The notes under the pieces are model-generated. The model saw nothing but the letters and a program-made list of their open reading frames with translations. It was not told the origin of the DNA and ran no database searches. From Aliikangiella maris (GTDB taxonomy: Bacteria > Pseudomonadota > Gammaproteobacteria > Enterobacterales > Kangiellaceae), in assembly GCF_040719265.1 (NCBI RefSeq), contig NZ_JBFDAH010000024.1, positions 1-64,000 of the forward strand: a stretch of 64,000 nucleotides of DNA, read 5' to 3'. This document shows positions 26,033 to 34,827 of this stretch, one piece after another; position 1 is the first letter of the stretch, and each line of letters begins with the position of its first letter. A program made the position numbers and the translations under genes.

Positions 26033-26715
26033 ATGTATAAAAATAAATTGTTTTATTACCGTCAAATTTTTTTATATGTTTTCACCTTAATCTGTTTTCA
26101 CCAATCATTAATTGCGAGCGAATTTGAATATACCTTTAAGCAACTCTCTACAATAGAGGGCTTAAGTCAAGGTTCAGTTGTCGATATTGAAGAGGATTTT
26201 GAGGGAAATATTTGGTTAGCAACCTTTAATGGACTGAATCGATATGATGACATCCGTATTTATCCTTATTTAAAAAATCTACCCAATTTTTCAATACCCC
26301 ATAATGAAATTGTTGACTTGGAAATTGCACCTGATGGACGACTTTGGGCGCTTTCTAATCAATCAATCTTCTATCGGAAAGCTACAAAGATTTAGGATTT
26401 GCTAATTTCCCATTTCGAATGACGCTCTCTGCTGATAATACTTTATGGCTGGCTTCGTTAAAACAGGTTTATCAATTAGATTTTAATCAGCTAAATAGCA
26501 ATGCACAAAATTTACTTCCAGCCAAACCTGTATTGATGGCAAATGATGACAGTAATAATATCTATTATGGATTGAATGAAGGAAAAATTTATCGTCAAAC
26601 TAACTTGTCAAATCAGCTTGAACGTCTTCCTTTAATTTTTAACCAAAATCGAGTGATTACTCTACGTCAGATCGCACAGCCGCAGACGCTTTTTATTTGC
26701 CCCTTATTTTTTTGA
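26033..26715 (+). pseudogene. Truncated, frameshifted two-component-type beta-propeller sensor
   Basis: The 5' end is sound: signal peptide (F-L-Y-V-F-T-L-I-C-F-H-Q-S-L-I-A-S), then F-K-Q-L-S-T-I-E-G-L-S-Q-G-S-V and D-F-E-G-N-I-W-L-A-T-F-N-G-L-N-R-Y, the Reg_prop repeats that form the periplasmic propeller of large hybrid sensor kinases or diguanylate cyclases. A frame change near 26375 breaks it: one frame stops at 26395 while the other continues S-Y-K-D-L-G-F-A-N-F...L-S-A-D-N-T-L-W-L-A-S. Homology is lost by about 26690. The transmembrane and output domains are gone. Dead gene, cut off by the following junk. Confidence 0.7.
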
Positions 26716-26719
26716 AGCT

Positions 26720-27222
26720 AACCCGCTCGAATTTGAAATTAATACCGAATGTAAAACTCGTGACGATATCTTTATCAAGCAATTTTAATAGTGACTGACC
26801 GATGAACAAAACTTTCCGCAGCACCTTTGGCGAATCGTCGAAAAAATTGGTCATTACCACGGCTTAACTATTCAGTCCTGGTATACCGAGGATGATGTCA
26901 TCGATGACTTAGTCCACCTCATCAAAATTCAAACGATTATTGTGTATAACTGTTTAATTCGAGATGAATATGAATTAGAGGGCTTCCTCGGTGATTATGG
27001 TTGGGGTAATAATCAAATCGAATACATAGAGCGCTATCGGGCNTCGAGATGAATATGAATTAGAGGGCTTCCTCGGTGATTATGGTTGGGGTAATAATCA
27101 AATCGAATACATAGAGCGCTATCGGGCCGAAAATGGGGAGTATGATCCCAATTTGACCTTTTATAAACAAGTCTTGACAGAGAGTCATAGCTCAATCTTT
27201 TTGAGCCATTTGCCTATGTGAT
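26720..27222 (+). pseudogene. Unidentified broken gene fragment across an assembly gap
   Basis: One frame reads P-Y-F-F-E-A-N-P-L-E-F-E-I, meets three consecutive stops near 26787, then resumes L-T-D-E-Q-N-F-P-Q-H-L-W-R-I-V-E-K-I-G and continues through R-D-E-Y-E-L-E-G-F-L-G-D-Y-G-W-G to a stop at 27220-27222. The frame is interrupted by the N at 27043. If the duplicated 84 bases are collapsed, the frame joins as E-R-Y-R-A-E-N-G-E-Y-D-P-N-L. The Y-D-P-N wording also occurs at the start of this window, possibly by chance. No family recognised; an immunity-like or effector-associated protein is only a guess. Confidence 0.45.
26959..27127. repeat. Exact 84-bp direct duplication around a single N (assembly join)
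   Basis: Bases 26959-27042 and 27044-27127 are identical over all 84 positions, separated only by the N at 27043. That is what results when two contigs with an unmerged overlap are scaffolded with one N. Collapsing it restores the reading frame, so the duplication is probably not biological. Confidence 0.9.
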
Positions 27223-27236
27223 GGTGATAGCAAATA

Positions 27237-28724
27237 TTAATTCGCCATCACCGTTCTATCCTTGGCCCATTCGCGCAGCGCTTGCATTTTTTCTCCCATC
27301 ACAACAGATAATGGGCGGGTTTGTTGTATTTCAGTAAGAATGGCTTGTGTCGATAAACCATGATTTTCTGAATAAGCATGGTATAGTGCTGAAACAACAG
27401 CTTGTTCAATTTCTGAACCGGTAAAGCCTTCGCTTGCTTCGGCAAGGGTGGTTAAATCAATCGTTTCAAGAGGTTGTTGACGTCTTTTGATATGAATGGA
27501 AAAAATGGTTTTGCGAGTTTCAAAATCGGGTAAATCAACGAAAAATATTTCATCTAGCCTTCCTTTCCTTAGCAATTCTGGTGGTAATCTTGATATGTCA
27601 TTTGCGGTGGCAACAATAAAAACTTGTTTACGTTTTTCGGCCATCCAGGTAAGAAGGGTGCCTAAAACTCGTTGTGATGTGCCACCATCACTTTCACCGC
27701 TCGAGACCCCCTTTTCGATTTCATCCAGCCAAAGTACACAGGGTGACATAAGTTCGCCCATTTTAAGTGCTTCGCGTAAATTCTTTTCTGTTTCACCATG
27801 AAACTTGTTGTAAAGTGCGCCAAAATCAAGTCGAAGTAATGGTACTCCCCACATACCGGCAACAGATTTTGCGGCTAAACTTTTTCCTCCGCCTTGAACA
27901 CCAACCAGCATTAAACCCTTAGGCGGATCGAGAGGGATATTGCGATCGAGAAAAATGGCCTCCCGCTTTTTTAACCATTGTTTTAAGTAATTGAGTCCAC
28001 CGACTTCGCTGAATTTTGAGGTTTCATATTCAAAACTTAGCACACCTTCCATATCGAGGAGCTCAAATTTGGCTTTGTTAATGGCGGGTAATTCATCTTC
28101 AGTAATTGCACCATCGCTGATCACATTGCGAATTAAGGTGCGTGCGTCGGCAAAGCTCATACCTTTTAAATTACGCACTAGTTTTTTCAGGGTTGGATTA
28201 TCCGTTTTAACTTTTTGTCCTTGATGAGCTTTTGACCAGCGTTTGGCTTCATCGCGAACCAGGTTTTCCAATTGTTCTTCGTTAGGGATCGATAAACTGT
28301 ATTTGGCCGAAAATCGTTTCACTTCGGCAGGTAAATGTAGTGAGTGAGAAATAAAAAATAAGGTATGTGCAACTTGCTGATGATTTAGTGCTATTTCTTT
28401 AAGCTGGCGAACAACTTTGGGCGCATCTTCAAAATGAGGATGAAAATCACACAGAGCAAACAAGCAGGGGCGTTTGGAAGACTTTATTTCGGATAAGACG
28501 TCAAGTGGCTCTTGTGTATCATCTATTTCGGCTAAATCGTGTGCCAGATCAATACGGCGCATTCCATCAATATGGTCCCAGCAAAACAGAGGTTTATTGA
28601 TAAACGCAGCAATATCGCCCAGTAGATTTAACGCACGCTTTTCCTCATGGGTTTCAATGGTGATTATTGGATATCCAGAATTAATTAATAAACAAAGATC
28701 ATTAAAATCAGTTTTACCGCTCAT
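27237..28724 (-). CDS. Ycf46-type AAA+ ATPase
   Basis: 495 residues. The N-terminal half (P-I-I-T-I-E-T-H-E-E-K-R-A, about 1-220) is the degenerate ATPase-like domain of Ycf46 proteins. The AAA module has Walker A G-V-Q-G-G-G-K-S near residue 278, Walker B V-L-W-L-D-E-I-E-K-G, sensor I region F-I-V-A-T-A-N-D, arginine fingers E-L-L-R-K-G-R-L-D and second region of homology G-F-T-G-S-E-I-E-Q. It is FtsH-related but has no protease domain. The cyanobacterial relative responds to CO2/photosynthetic state; the bacterial role is unclear. Single gene on the minus strand, ending 14 bases after the broken fragment. Confidence 0.85.
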   Translation of the reverse strand: MSGKTDFNDLCLLINSGYPIITIETHEEKRALNLLGDIAAFINKPLFCWDHIDGMRRIDLAHDLAEIDDTQEPLDVLSEIKSSKRPCLFALCDFHPHFEDAPKVVRQLKEIALNHQQVAHTLFFISHSLHLPAEVKRFSAKYSLSIPNEEQLENLVRDEAKRWSKAHQGQKVKTDNPTLKKLVRNLKGMSFADARTLIRNVISDGAITEDELPAINKAKFELLDMEGVLSFEYETSKFSEVGGLNYLKQWLKKREAIFLDRNIPLDPPKGLMLVGVQGGGKSLAAKSVAGMWGVPLLRLDFGALYNKFHGETEKNLREALKMGELMSPCVLWLDEIEKGVSSGESDGGTSQRVLGTLLTWMAEKRKQVFIVATANDISRLPPELLRKGRLDEIFFVDLPDFETRKTIFSIHIKRRQQPLETIDLTTLAEASEGFTGSEIEQAVVSALYHAYSENHGLSTQAILTEIQQTRPLSVVMGEKMQALREWAKDRTVMAN

Positions 28725-28841
28725 AGCTTTCCTAAATTATTTATTTCCAATTGGTTAACCGCTCGATTTCACTTAAAATAGGTGGAATATCTGAATTAGT
28801 CGACTCTTATTTTGATATGTTGATAATATCTATCATATTTA

Positions 28842-28869
28842 TAATACTTAATACTTAATACTTAATACT
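28842..28869. repeat. Four tandem TAATACT heptamers
   Basis: TAATACT is repeated perfectly four times in the divergent gap between the AAA gene and coq7. Probably slippage; it could alter promoter spacing. Confidence 0.85.
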
Positions 28870-29003
28870 GGCGGCTAAATGGATAGCGATTAGTTCAAGA
28901 GCCCACAGTATTTAAATAATCGGTAAATCCTCTAAATGCTTCAGGATTTTCCCAAGAGTCTACGGATTAATATTTTAGCCTTATTTAAGAGAGTGTCTAG
29001 GTG

Positions 29004-29663
29004 ATGCGTCAAATTACCCCGCAAGATAAAGTTATAATGTTTGCTGATAATATGCTAAAAACGCTGTTTGGTGGTTATCAAGTAACATCACGTCATAACC
29101 CGGCTAATGAAAAAGATAAACAACCCGTTAACGAGATTCCTGAAGCATTAACGCCTCAAGAGTCAAAACATGCCGCTGGATTAATGCGAATTAACCACTG
29201 TGGCGAAGTTTGTGCGCAGGCTCTTTATCAGGGCCAGGCACTGACAGCACGATTGCCTGAAGTGCGTGATAAAATGGCGCAGGCAGCCATTGAAGAAAAC
29301 GACCATCTTGATTGGTGTGCAACTCGGCTAGAGCAACTTGAGGCCTCACCGAGTAAATTAAACCCATTGTGGTATTTGGGATCGTTTTCTATTGGTGCGA
29401 TAGCTGGCGCTATAGGTGATAAGTGGAGTTTGGGGTTTGTTGCTGAAACCGAATATCAAGTCGTACGCCATTTGGATGAGCATTTAACGAAACTACCTCA
29501 GTCTGATTGGCAAAGTCGCGCGATTATCACGCAAATGCGCGAGGATGAATTACAACATGCCACCACGGCCTTAGCTGCTGGCGGGAGCGCATTGCCGGTA
29601 CCCATTCAAAAGTTAATGGGACTGATGTCAAAAGTAATGACATCAACGGTATATTATATTTAA
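29004..29663 (+). CDS. coq7: 2-nonaprenyl-3-methyl-6-methoxy-1,4-benzoquinol hydroxylase (Coq7)
   Basis: 219 residues from ATG 29004 (GTG 29001 adjoins it; AAGAGAG lies 10 bases upstream of the ATG). Di-iron ferritin-like fold with ligands in G-L-M-R-I-N-H-C-G-E-V-C-A-Q-A, A-I-E-E-N-D-H-L, V-A-E-T-E-Y-Q-V and R-E-D-E-L-Q-H, i.e. the expected E...ExxH...E...ExxH set. It hydroxylates demethoxyubiquinol in ubiquinone synthesis, replacing UbiF in organisms such as Pseudomonas, and fits an aerobic respiratory lifestyle. Convergent with cpxA. Confidence 0.96.
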   Translation: MRQITPQDKVIMFADNMLKTLFGGYQVTSRHNPANEKDKQPVNEIPEALTPQESKHAAGLMRINHCGEVCAQALYQGQALTARLPEVRDKMAQAAIEENDHLDWCATRLEQLEASPSKLNPLWYLGSFSIGAIAGAIGDKWSLGFVAETEYQVVRHLDEHLTKLPQSDWQSRAIITQMREDELQHATTALAAGGSALPVPIQKLMGLMSKVMTSTVYYI

Positions 29664-29766
29664 AGCAAATAAAATAAATGTATTGAAGGCTAGATATTTC
29701 TCTGCTAATTGGCGGTCATTCTACAAATTATTTTGTTACCACTGGCGATGTTTTGTGAACAGTCGA

Positions 29767-31173
29767 TTAACTGTGTTGATTGATTGAAAATGTTACTCTG
29801 ATTTTCAGACCATGTGGCTTAATATTTTCTGCCTGAATCGTTCCCCGGTTCATTTCAAAAGCCCGTTTGGCAATCGATAAACCTAACCCAATGCCCCCGC
29901 CACTGCGAGAGCGGGCAAAGTCTGGTCGATAAAAAGCATCGAATAACTTTTCAAGCTGATCGCTGGCAACGCCTGGGCCATTGTCTTCGATTTCTAGGAT
30001 AATTACTGAGGGTTGGTGTGTTAAATTGATCTTGATGACACTACCTGAACCTGCGTATTTGATGGCGTTACGTAAAATATTTTCTACACCACTGATTATT
30101 GATTCACGCATTCCTCTAAATTGGCAGGTATGTGGCAAATGTGCCAGTATTTGAATATTTGATTGATTTGCTTCAAATTGTGCATCATCGACTATTGATT
30201 TGATTAATAGGCATAAATCAAAATTCTCAGAATGATTTTCAATTTGCTGTGATTCCAGTTTAGATAACGTGAGAATTTTTTCCAACATATCATTCATTCT
30301 ATCGGCTTCTAATTCAATGCGTTGCAAACTGCTCCTTGCCGATTCTGGTAAGCTTTTTTCAGCGATACCTAATGCGATTTTTAAACGAGAAAGTGGTGAG
30401 CGTAATTCATGCGAAACATCGCTGATGAGTTGCTTGTTCGTTGCCAATATCTTATTTAAATGTGTGGCTAGATTGTCAAAATCTAGCGCTAAGTCCCCGA
30501 ACTCATCGTTACGTTGAATAAGTTTTTGTAAGCATTCACGCTGAGTTAAATCATGTTGCAATTGGTGCGTTGCAAACTGTAGTGTGCGAATTGGTTTTGT
30601 AATGAGTAAGCTTAATATGAAGCTAACGGGAAAACTGATAATAAAAGTTGATATAAACAGGCTAAGAGCAATATCGCTAAAAAAGTTGAGAACTAAATGG
30701 CGATAAAATGCGGGTTCTTTTTGATAGGAATAAACCCAGTAATCGCTATTTTCAAATGATAAAGTAATGCCGCCAAAGTAAGCATTTTTTCTTTCGATAG
30801 CTGACAGAGGGCGTTGTTTTCGTTTAACAATATCATGTAGCTTGCTCAATAACTCAGGAACTGCTTTTCCAAATTTATCGATACCTGCTTGATCTAACAA
30901 ATAAATATCTTGAAGTTTACGTTGTGACAAACTGAACCTGGCTGCGGGTTTGGTGAGCGTCAGGTTGACGCGTTTGGTAATTTTTTTGAGTTCATGTTTG
31001 TAGTGTGGTGGTAGTGGACGATAATAGGTTTTGCCACTGTTTATATAACCAATGAAAAGATAAATAGTGATTAAAAATACCATTATCAGCCAAAACCAGA
31101 TGAAAACTTTCCAGAACAATCCGAATTTAAAGATTGGTTTGGCTATTTGATTGATATTAGATTTTAGCTTCAT
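29767..31173 (-). CDS. cpxA: CpxA-like sensor histidine kinase
   Basis: 468 residues: TM1 (residues about 22-45), periplasmic sensor region (about 46-175), TM2, HAMP with P-I-R-T-L-Q-F-A-T, H-box I-S-D-V-S-H-E-L-R-S-P-L-S-R-L-K, N-box N-I-L-R-N-A-I-K-Y-A, G-boxes D-N-G-P-G-V and G-G-I-G-L-G-L-S-I-A. The H-box and HAMP wording are CpxA-like, and the neighbouring CpxP/Spy-type gene supports that. It senses envelope protein damage and phosphorylates the regulator encoded 21 bases upstream in the same operon. Confidence 0.88.
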   Translation of the reverse strand: MKLKSNINQIAKPIFKFGLFWKVFIWFWLIMVFLITIYLFIGYINSGKTYYRPLPPHYKHELKKITKRVNLTLTKPAARFSLSQRKLQDIYLLDQAGIDKFGKAVPELLSKLHDIVKRKQRPLSAIERKNAYFGGITLSFENSDYWVYSYQKEPAFYRHLVLNFFSDIALSLFISTFIISFPVSFILSLLITKPIRTLQFATHQLQHDLTQRECLQKLIQRNDEFGDLALDFDNLATHLNKILATNKQLISDVSHELRSPLSRLKIALGIAEKSLPESARSSLQRIELEADRMNDMLEKILTLSKLESQQIENHSENFDLCLLIKSIVDDAQFEANQSNIQILAHLPHTCQFRGMRESIISGVENILRNAIKYAGSGSVIKINLTHQPSVIILEIEDNGPGVASDQLEKLFDAFYRPDFARSRSGGGIGLGLSIAKRAFEMNRGTIQAENIKPHGLKIRVTFSINQHS

Positions 31174-31194
31174 CAGAGAACATCAATTAAAAGA

Positions 31195-31890
31195 TTACTT
31201 TTCAGGCCATACCAGATATTGGTAACCACTACCACGAATAGTTTTTATTCTGGGTTTTTGTGGAGAAAAAGCCCCTAATTTTTTACGAACATTACTGAGA
31301 TGCATATCGATGCTACGATCAAATGGTTGTAATTTCTTTCCTAGACAATTTTCACTGATTGCATCGCGACTTACTAGTTTTCCGGCATTTTCCATGAGTA
31401 TTTTGAGTAAGTCGAATTCTGTTGAGGTTAAGTCGATCATTTGTTGGTTAAGTGTTACTTGCCGATTGGTCGGATCAAGACAAACCCGGTTAATCGTCAG
31501 TACAGTTGTTGGATTTGAGGTGAGGATTGAGGCTTGAGTGCGCCGGGTTACTGCTCTGATTCGAGCGACGAGTTCTCGCGGATCACAAGGTTTGGCTAAA
31601 TAGTCATCTGCTCCCATTTCAAGTCCGACAATACGGTCAATTTTTTCGCCGCGTGCTGTAAGCATTATTATTGGTAATGCTGAATTACGCCGAATTTCAG
31701 TTAATGTCTCAAAGCCGCTTTTTAAAGGCATCATGACATCGAGAATGAGCAAATCGAAAGATTGTTGTGAAATTTTAGTGATAGCTGATTCACCATCATA
31801 AACGCACTCAACATCAAAGTTTTCCTGAGAAAGATAATCTTTTAATAATTGGCAAAGTTCAATGTCGTCATCGGCAATAAGCAGGTTCAT
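31195..31890 (-). CDS. cpxR: CpxR-like OmpR-family response regulator
   Basis: 231 residues. The receiver domain has the acidic pair D-D-D near residue 8, phospho-acceptor in L-L-I-L-D-V-M-M-P, and Lys in L-A-K-P-C-D; the winged-helix DNA-binding domain ends I-R-G-S-G-Y-Q-Y-L. The order cpxR-cpxA with a divergent LTxxQ periplasmic gene is the standard Cpx layout. GTAAA-type half-sites lie in the divergent promoter region, so it probably activates itself and cpxP. Confidence 0.9.
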   Translation of the reverse strand: MNLLIADDDIELCQLLKDYLSQENFDVECVYDGESAITKISQQSFDLLILDVMMPLKSGFETLTEIRRNSALPIIMLTARGEKIDRIVGLEMGADDYLAKPCDPRELVARIRAVTRRTQASILTSNPTTVLTINRVCLDPTNRQVTLNQQMIDLTSTEFDLLKILMENAGKLVSRDAISENCLGKKLQPFDRSIDMHLSNVRKKLGAFSPQKPRIKTIRGSGYQYLVWPEK

Positions 31891-31971
31891 GTGAAATAGT
31901 CTTTAGAGCATACTGAAAACTTTAATACAAAAGGTTATATCAGTGTAACATAAGTTCGATGGTTAGAAAGA

Positions 31972-32001
31972 TTTACAAAAGTATCTTTACATAATATTTA
32001 C
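31972..32001. promoter_or_regulatory. Three CpxR half-sites between cpxR and cpxP
   Basis: TTTAC (complement GTAAA) occurs at 31972, 31986 and 31997. The last two form GTAAA-N6-GTAAA, within the spacing reported for CpxR boxes (N5 typical). They are 80-110 bases before cpxR and about 150 before cpxP. Confidence 0.65.
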
Positions 32002-32140
32002 AATCACTTGACTCTGCTTTGCATTATTTCCCATACACTTTTTGAGGTGAGTTGATGCCTTAGCTAAGTTGCTAAATCGTATCGAATATGACATAGAATA
32101 CCTTAATGATTGTTAACCTTACTACTAACGGGAGTTTAGT

Positions 32141-32581
32141 ATGAAAATAAAAGCTTTATTAATGAGTCTGATTATTGGTTTTTTCAGTTTAAGTACAATG
32201 GCGGGTCATCCAGAACATCAAGGTGATCGCGGAAATCATCGTGATATGATGTTTTATAAAATAATGAAAAAAATGGATTTGACGAGTGAACAAAAGTCTC
32301 AGCTAAAGTCAATCCGAGCCGAGTATAAGCCACTAATGAAGGAAAATCATGAACAAGTTAAAGCAATAAAAAAACAATTAAAATCGCTCCTAAAGGCAGA
32401 TGTGTTAGATGAATCAGCAATTAGAGATGTTCATGCACAAATGGCACAGTATAAAAGTAATAATCTGATTATACAGACAAAAATGAAACGCGCCATGTTT
32501 CAAGTTCTCAATGAAGAGCAACAAAAAAAATTCAAGCAGTTAAAACATAAAAAACATCAGCACGGACAGCATTCGGAATAG
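32141..32581 (+). CDS. CpxP/Spy-family periplasmic protein
   Basis: 146 residues: signal peptide M-K-I-K-A-L-L-M-S-L-I-I-G-F-F-S-L-S-T-M-A, then a His/Asp/Gly-rich opening, the family motif D-L-T-S-E-Q-K-S-Q-L near residue 48, long helices, and a second L-N-E-E-Q-Q-K-K-F motif; the tail is His/Lys-rich (H-K-K-H-Q-H-G-Q-H), maybe metal-binding. CpxP binds and restrains CpxA; Spy is a periplasmic chaperone. Position divergent from cpxRA favours CpxP. Good ribosome site (GGGAG) before ATG 32141. Confidence 0.88.
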   Translation: MKIKALLMSLIIGFFSLSTMAGHPEHQGDRGNHRDMMFYKIMKKMDLTSEQKSQLKSIRAEYKPLMKENHEQVKAIKKQLKSLLKADVLDESAIRDVHAQMAQYKSNNLIIQTKMKRAMFQVLNEEQQKKFKQLKHKKHQHGQHSE

Positions 32582-32985
32582 TTTGACTTAATGACCATCT
32601 TGTTCTGAAATTAATTCGTTAAGACTGTTGTTAACAATAAATTAGCGCAACACGTTTTAGACAGTCTTAACCAATTTAAGGCAGATTAAAAAATTAGCCT
32701 GGAAAGGATGAAAGATGGAATTATGACGGATTATGGAATTATGACGGATTTATTATCTCTTTAGAGAAAAATAATTTAATCTCGAAATTAGTGCTGGAAA
32801 AAATGAACCAATGATTTACAATACTTGCCAGCAGACACCAATACCTCACTGCTTTTTATCGCTAAAATAATTATTATTAAATAAGTATCAAATATATGAT
32901 CGACTGTAAAAGTGAATATTTAAGCTTCAACGCTTGAAATACTACTTTTATTGGTGTGAATCTAAAAACTCTAGGGATATAGTCT
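32582..32985. other. Gap between cpxP and the lipoprotein gene
   Basis: No gene. It contains an exact 18-bp tandem duplication and AT-rich DNA. An open frame starting at 32934 overlaps the lipoprotein gene in another frame and is rejected. Confidence 0.5.
32715..32750. repeat. Perfect 18-bp tandem duplication
   Basis: ATGGAATTATGACGGATT occurs at 32715-32732 and immediately again at 32733-32750 without mismatch. A recent slippage event is the simplest reading. Confidence 0.85.
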
Positions 32986-33399
32986 ATGAAAAGCTCTGCA
33001 AAGTTGTTATTCCATTATTTTTGTTTGTTTACTGTGTGCAATATTATGGTTGGATGTACGCATCAGAGTTTGAATCGGTCGGGGTTATTTACAAAGGAAG
33101 CATCTTCAACTCAGTTTCTTTCTAAAAATCAGCAAGTTATTCCTTTGATTAACTACCAGTTGGAAGATGGTTTTATTTTAATTACTACGACCAGTTATGG
33201 ATGTACCGTATTTGATTCTTTTGATGTGAAAGTGGCCAGCCTTAAAAATAATAGCCTTGCAGTGGTTCGCCAAAAAGTCGATAACTGTGCGATGACGACC
33301 AGACCGATCGAATTACGTTATTCCTATAAGCATTTAGGGCTTGATTTAGCACGCCCAATTTCAGTGATTAATCCGCTTATTAAAAATCCGGAAAGTTGA
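32986..33399 (+). CDS. Putative lipoprotein of unknown function
   Basis: 137 residues. The N-terminus (F-H-Y-F-C-L-F-T-V-C-N-I-M-V-G-C-T-H-Q) is a lipoprotein signal with the lipobox M-V-G-C near residue 24. The mature part is short and beta-rich with two further cysteines (Y-G-C-T, D-N-C-A) that could form a disulfide, and ends N-P-E-S. I recognise no family. It is a single gene, preceded by an AGGGAT ribosome site. Likely an outer- or inner-membrane-anchored periplasmic protein. Confidence 0.6.
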   Translation: MKSSAKLLFHYFCLFTVCNIMVGCTHQSLNRSGLFTKEASSTQFLSKNQQVIPLINYQLEDGFILITTTSYGCTVFDSFDVKVASLKNNSLAVVRQKVDNCAMTTRPIELRYSYKHLGLDLARPISVINPLIKNPES

Positions 33400-33567
33400 A
33401 GTTAATACCAACAAAAAGTCGAATTGAGAGTGACAAAAATTAGGGAGTCATTAAGTTTTGTTACCTTAACCTACAAAATTAGACTTGTTTTCATTATTTT
33501 CCTGTCATAATCTCGTATTTTTGGTTATATCGGTTAATGGAATATTTAATCGTAAGGAGAATCGATT

Positions 33568-34806
33568 ATGAATAATGAATCGACAGTCACAACACCCAGT
33601 CAGCTAAATGCTATTCAGTTAACTGACCGATATCAAAGTCTCGACTTTATCCGCGGAATAGCAGTTATGGGTATTCTGGTTATGAATATTCAGGCGTTTG
33701 GTAATCTGTTTGCCTCTTATTTTAACCCAACGGTTAATGGTGACTTTAGTGGTTACAACGTTACTGCTTGGTATTTTACTCACATTTTCTTTGAACAAAA
33801 GTTTTATACCCTTTTTTCAATGTTGTTTGGCGCAGGTATTATGGTTATGGCTCATCGAAGCGAAGCCAAACAGCTTTCTCCCGCGAAACTGCATTATAAG
33901 CGAACTGCATTTCTCTTATTATTTGGATTAGCTCATGCTTTTTTAATCTGGTTTGGGGATATTCTAGTGGCATATGCCATTTGGGGGAGTATTGTCTATT
34001 TATTTTGGCGCCGCTCGCCAGTTACACAGTTAATTGTTGGGCTGGGTGCGATTTTATTTATATCGCTGATGATGTTGTTAGGCGTAGCGGTCATGACACC
34101 TGATGTGTTGGCTGAATTGCAGGCGACATTTATTCCTGAACAGTCAGTCATTGATGAGATTGTTAATGCTTATCGAGGCACTTGGCGTGAACAGTTAGCG
34201 CAGCGAGCTGAAACGGCTTCAAAGCTTATATCAGAAATGATCTTTTTTGGCTTTCGCATTGCTGGCTGCATGTTGTTGGGGATGGCAATGTATCAATGGG
34301 GAATTTTGAATGGTCAAAAGTCGGTAGCATTTTATCGAAATATGACTTTGTTATTTCTTATTCCAGGACTGGCTATTGTTTATATAGGGGCTTCAAAGTT
34401 GTATGCCAGTGGCTTTCAGGATGCGGTGTTAGTGCAAATGGAATTAGGTCAATATAATTATTTGGGTAGTGTTTTTGTCGCCATTGGTTATGTGGGGTTG
34501 TTTCAGTGGATTTATCAAGTGTCTGCTCGAGGAGCTGTTAAAACACGTATTGAAGCGGTAGGACGTATGGCGCTGACTAATTACATTGCTCAATCTATTA
34601 TCTGTACCGGATTTTTCTATGGATTTGGTTTTTTTGCGCAACTGTCTCGAACTGAAATGCTATTGGTGGCGGCCTGCGTGCTGATAGTGCAGATTATTTG
34701 GTCGAAATGGTGGCTTGAACGTTTTCACTTTGGCCCATTGGAATGGGCCTGGCGTAGTTTGACTTATGGTCGAGCGCAGCGTTTTAAGCGAGTCGCAAAG
34801 GCATAA
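33568..34806 (+). CDS. DUF418 family membrane protein (YeiB-like)
   Basis: 412 residues with a strong AAGGAG ribosome site. It opens R-Y-Q-S-L-D-F-I-R-G-I-A-V-M-G-I-L-V-M-N-I-Q, the characteristic start of DUF418/YeiB proteins, has about ten hydrophobic helices, and includes the C-terminal DUF418 region (G-R-M-A-L-T-N-Y-I-A-Q-S, then F-G-P-L-E-W-A-W-R-S-L-T-Y-G). The acyltransferase-3-like topology suggests a role in modifying a cell-surface or lipid substrate, but the activity is unknown. Convergent with apaH, 21 bases apart. Confidence 0.88.
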   Translation: MNNESTVTTPSQLNAIQLTDRYQSLDFIRGIAVMGILVMNIQAFGNLFASYFNPTVNGDFSGYNVTAWYFTHIFFEQKFYTLFSMLFGAGIMVMAHRSEAKQLSPAKLHYKRTAFLLLFGLAHAFLIWFGDILVAYAIWGSIVYLFWRRSPVTQLIVGLGAILFISLMMLLGVAVMTPDVLAELQATFIPEQSVIDEIVNAYRGTWREQLAQRAETASKLISEMIFFGFRIAGCMLLGMAMYQWGILNGQKSVAFYRNMTLLFLIPGLAIVYIGASKLYASGFQDAVLVQMELGQYNYLGSVFVAIGYVGLFQWIYQVSARGAVKTRIEAVGRMALTNYIAQSIICTGFFYGFGFFAQLSRTEMLLVAACVLIVQIIWSKWWLERFHFGPLEWAWRSLTYGRAQRFKRVAKA

Positions 34807-34827
34807 TATTTTTATGGCTTTGGTTGG

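Noticed and set aside
25837..26040. Open frame of 67 codons before the broken sensor gene
   Set aside because: No ribosome site, no family, and it runs into the better-supported sensor start.
26959..27127. 84-bp duplication as a real tandem repeat or IS scar
   Set aside because: The N exactly between identical copies is typical of scaffolding, and collapsing it repairs the reading frame.
32934..33125. Open frame overlapping the lipoprotein gene
   Set aside because: The alternative frame from 32986 has a lipoprotein signal and longer length.
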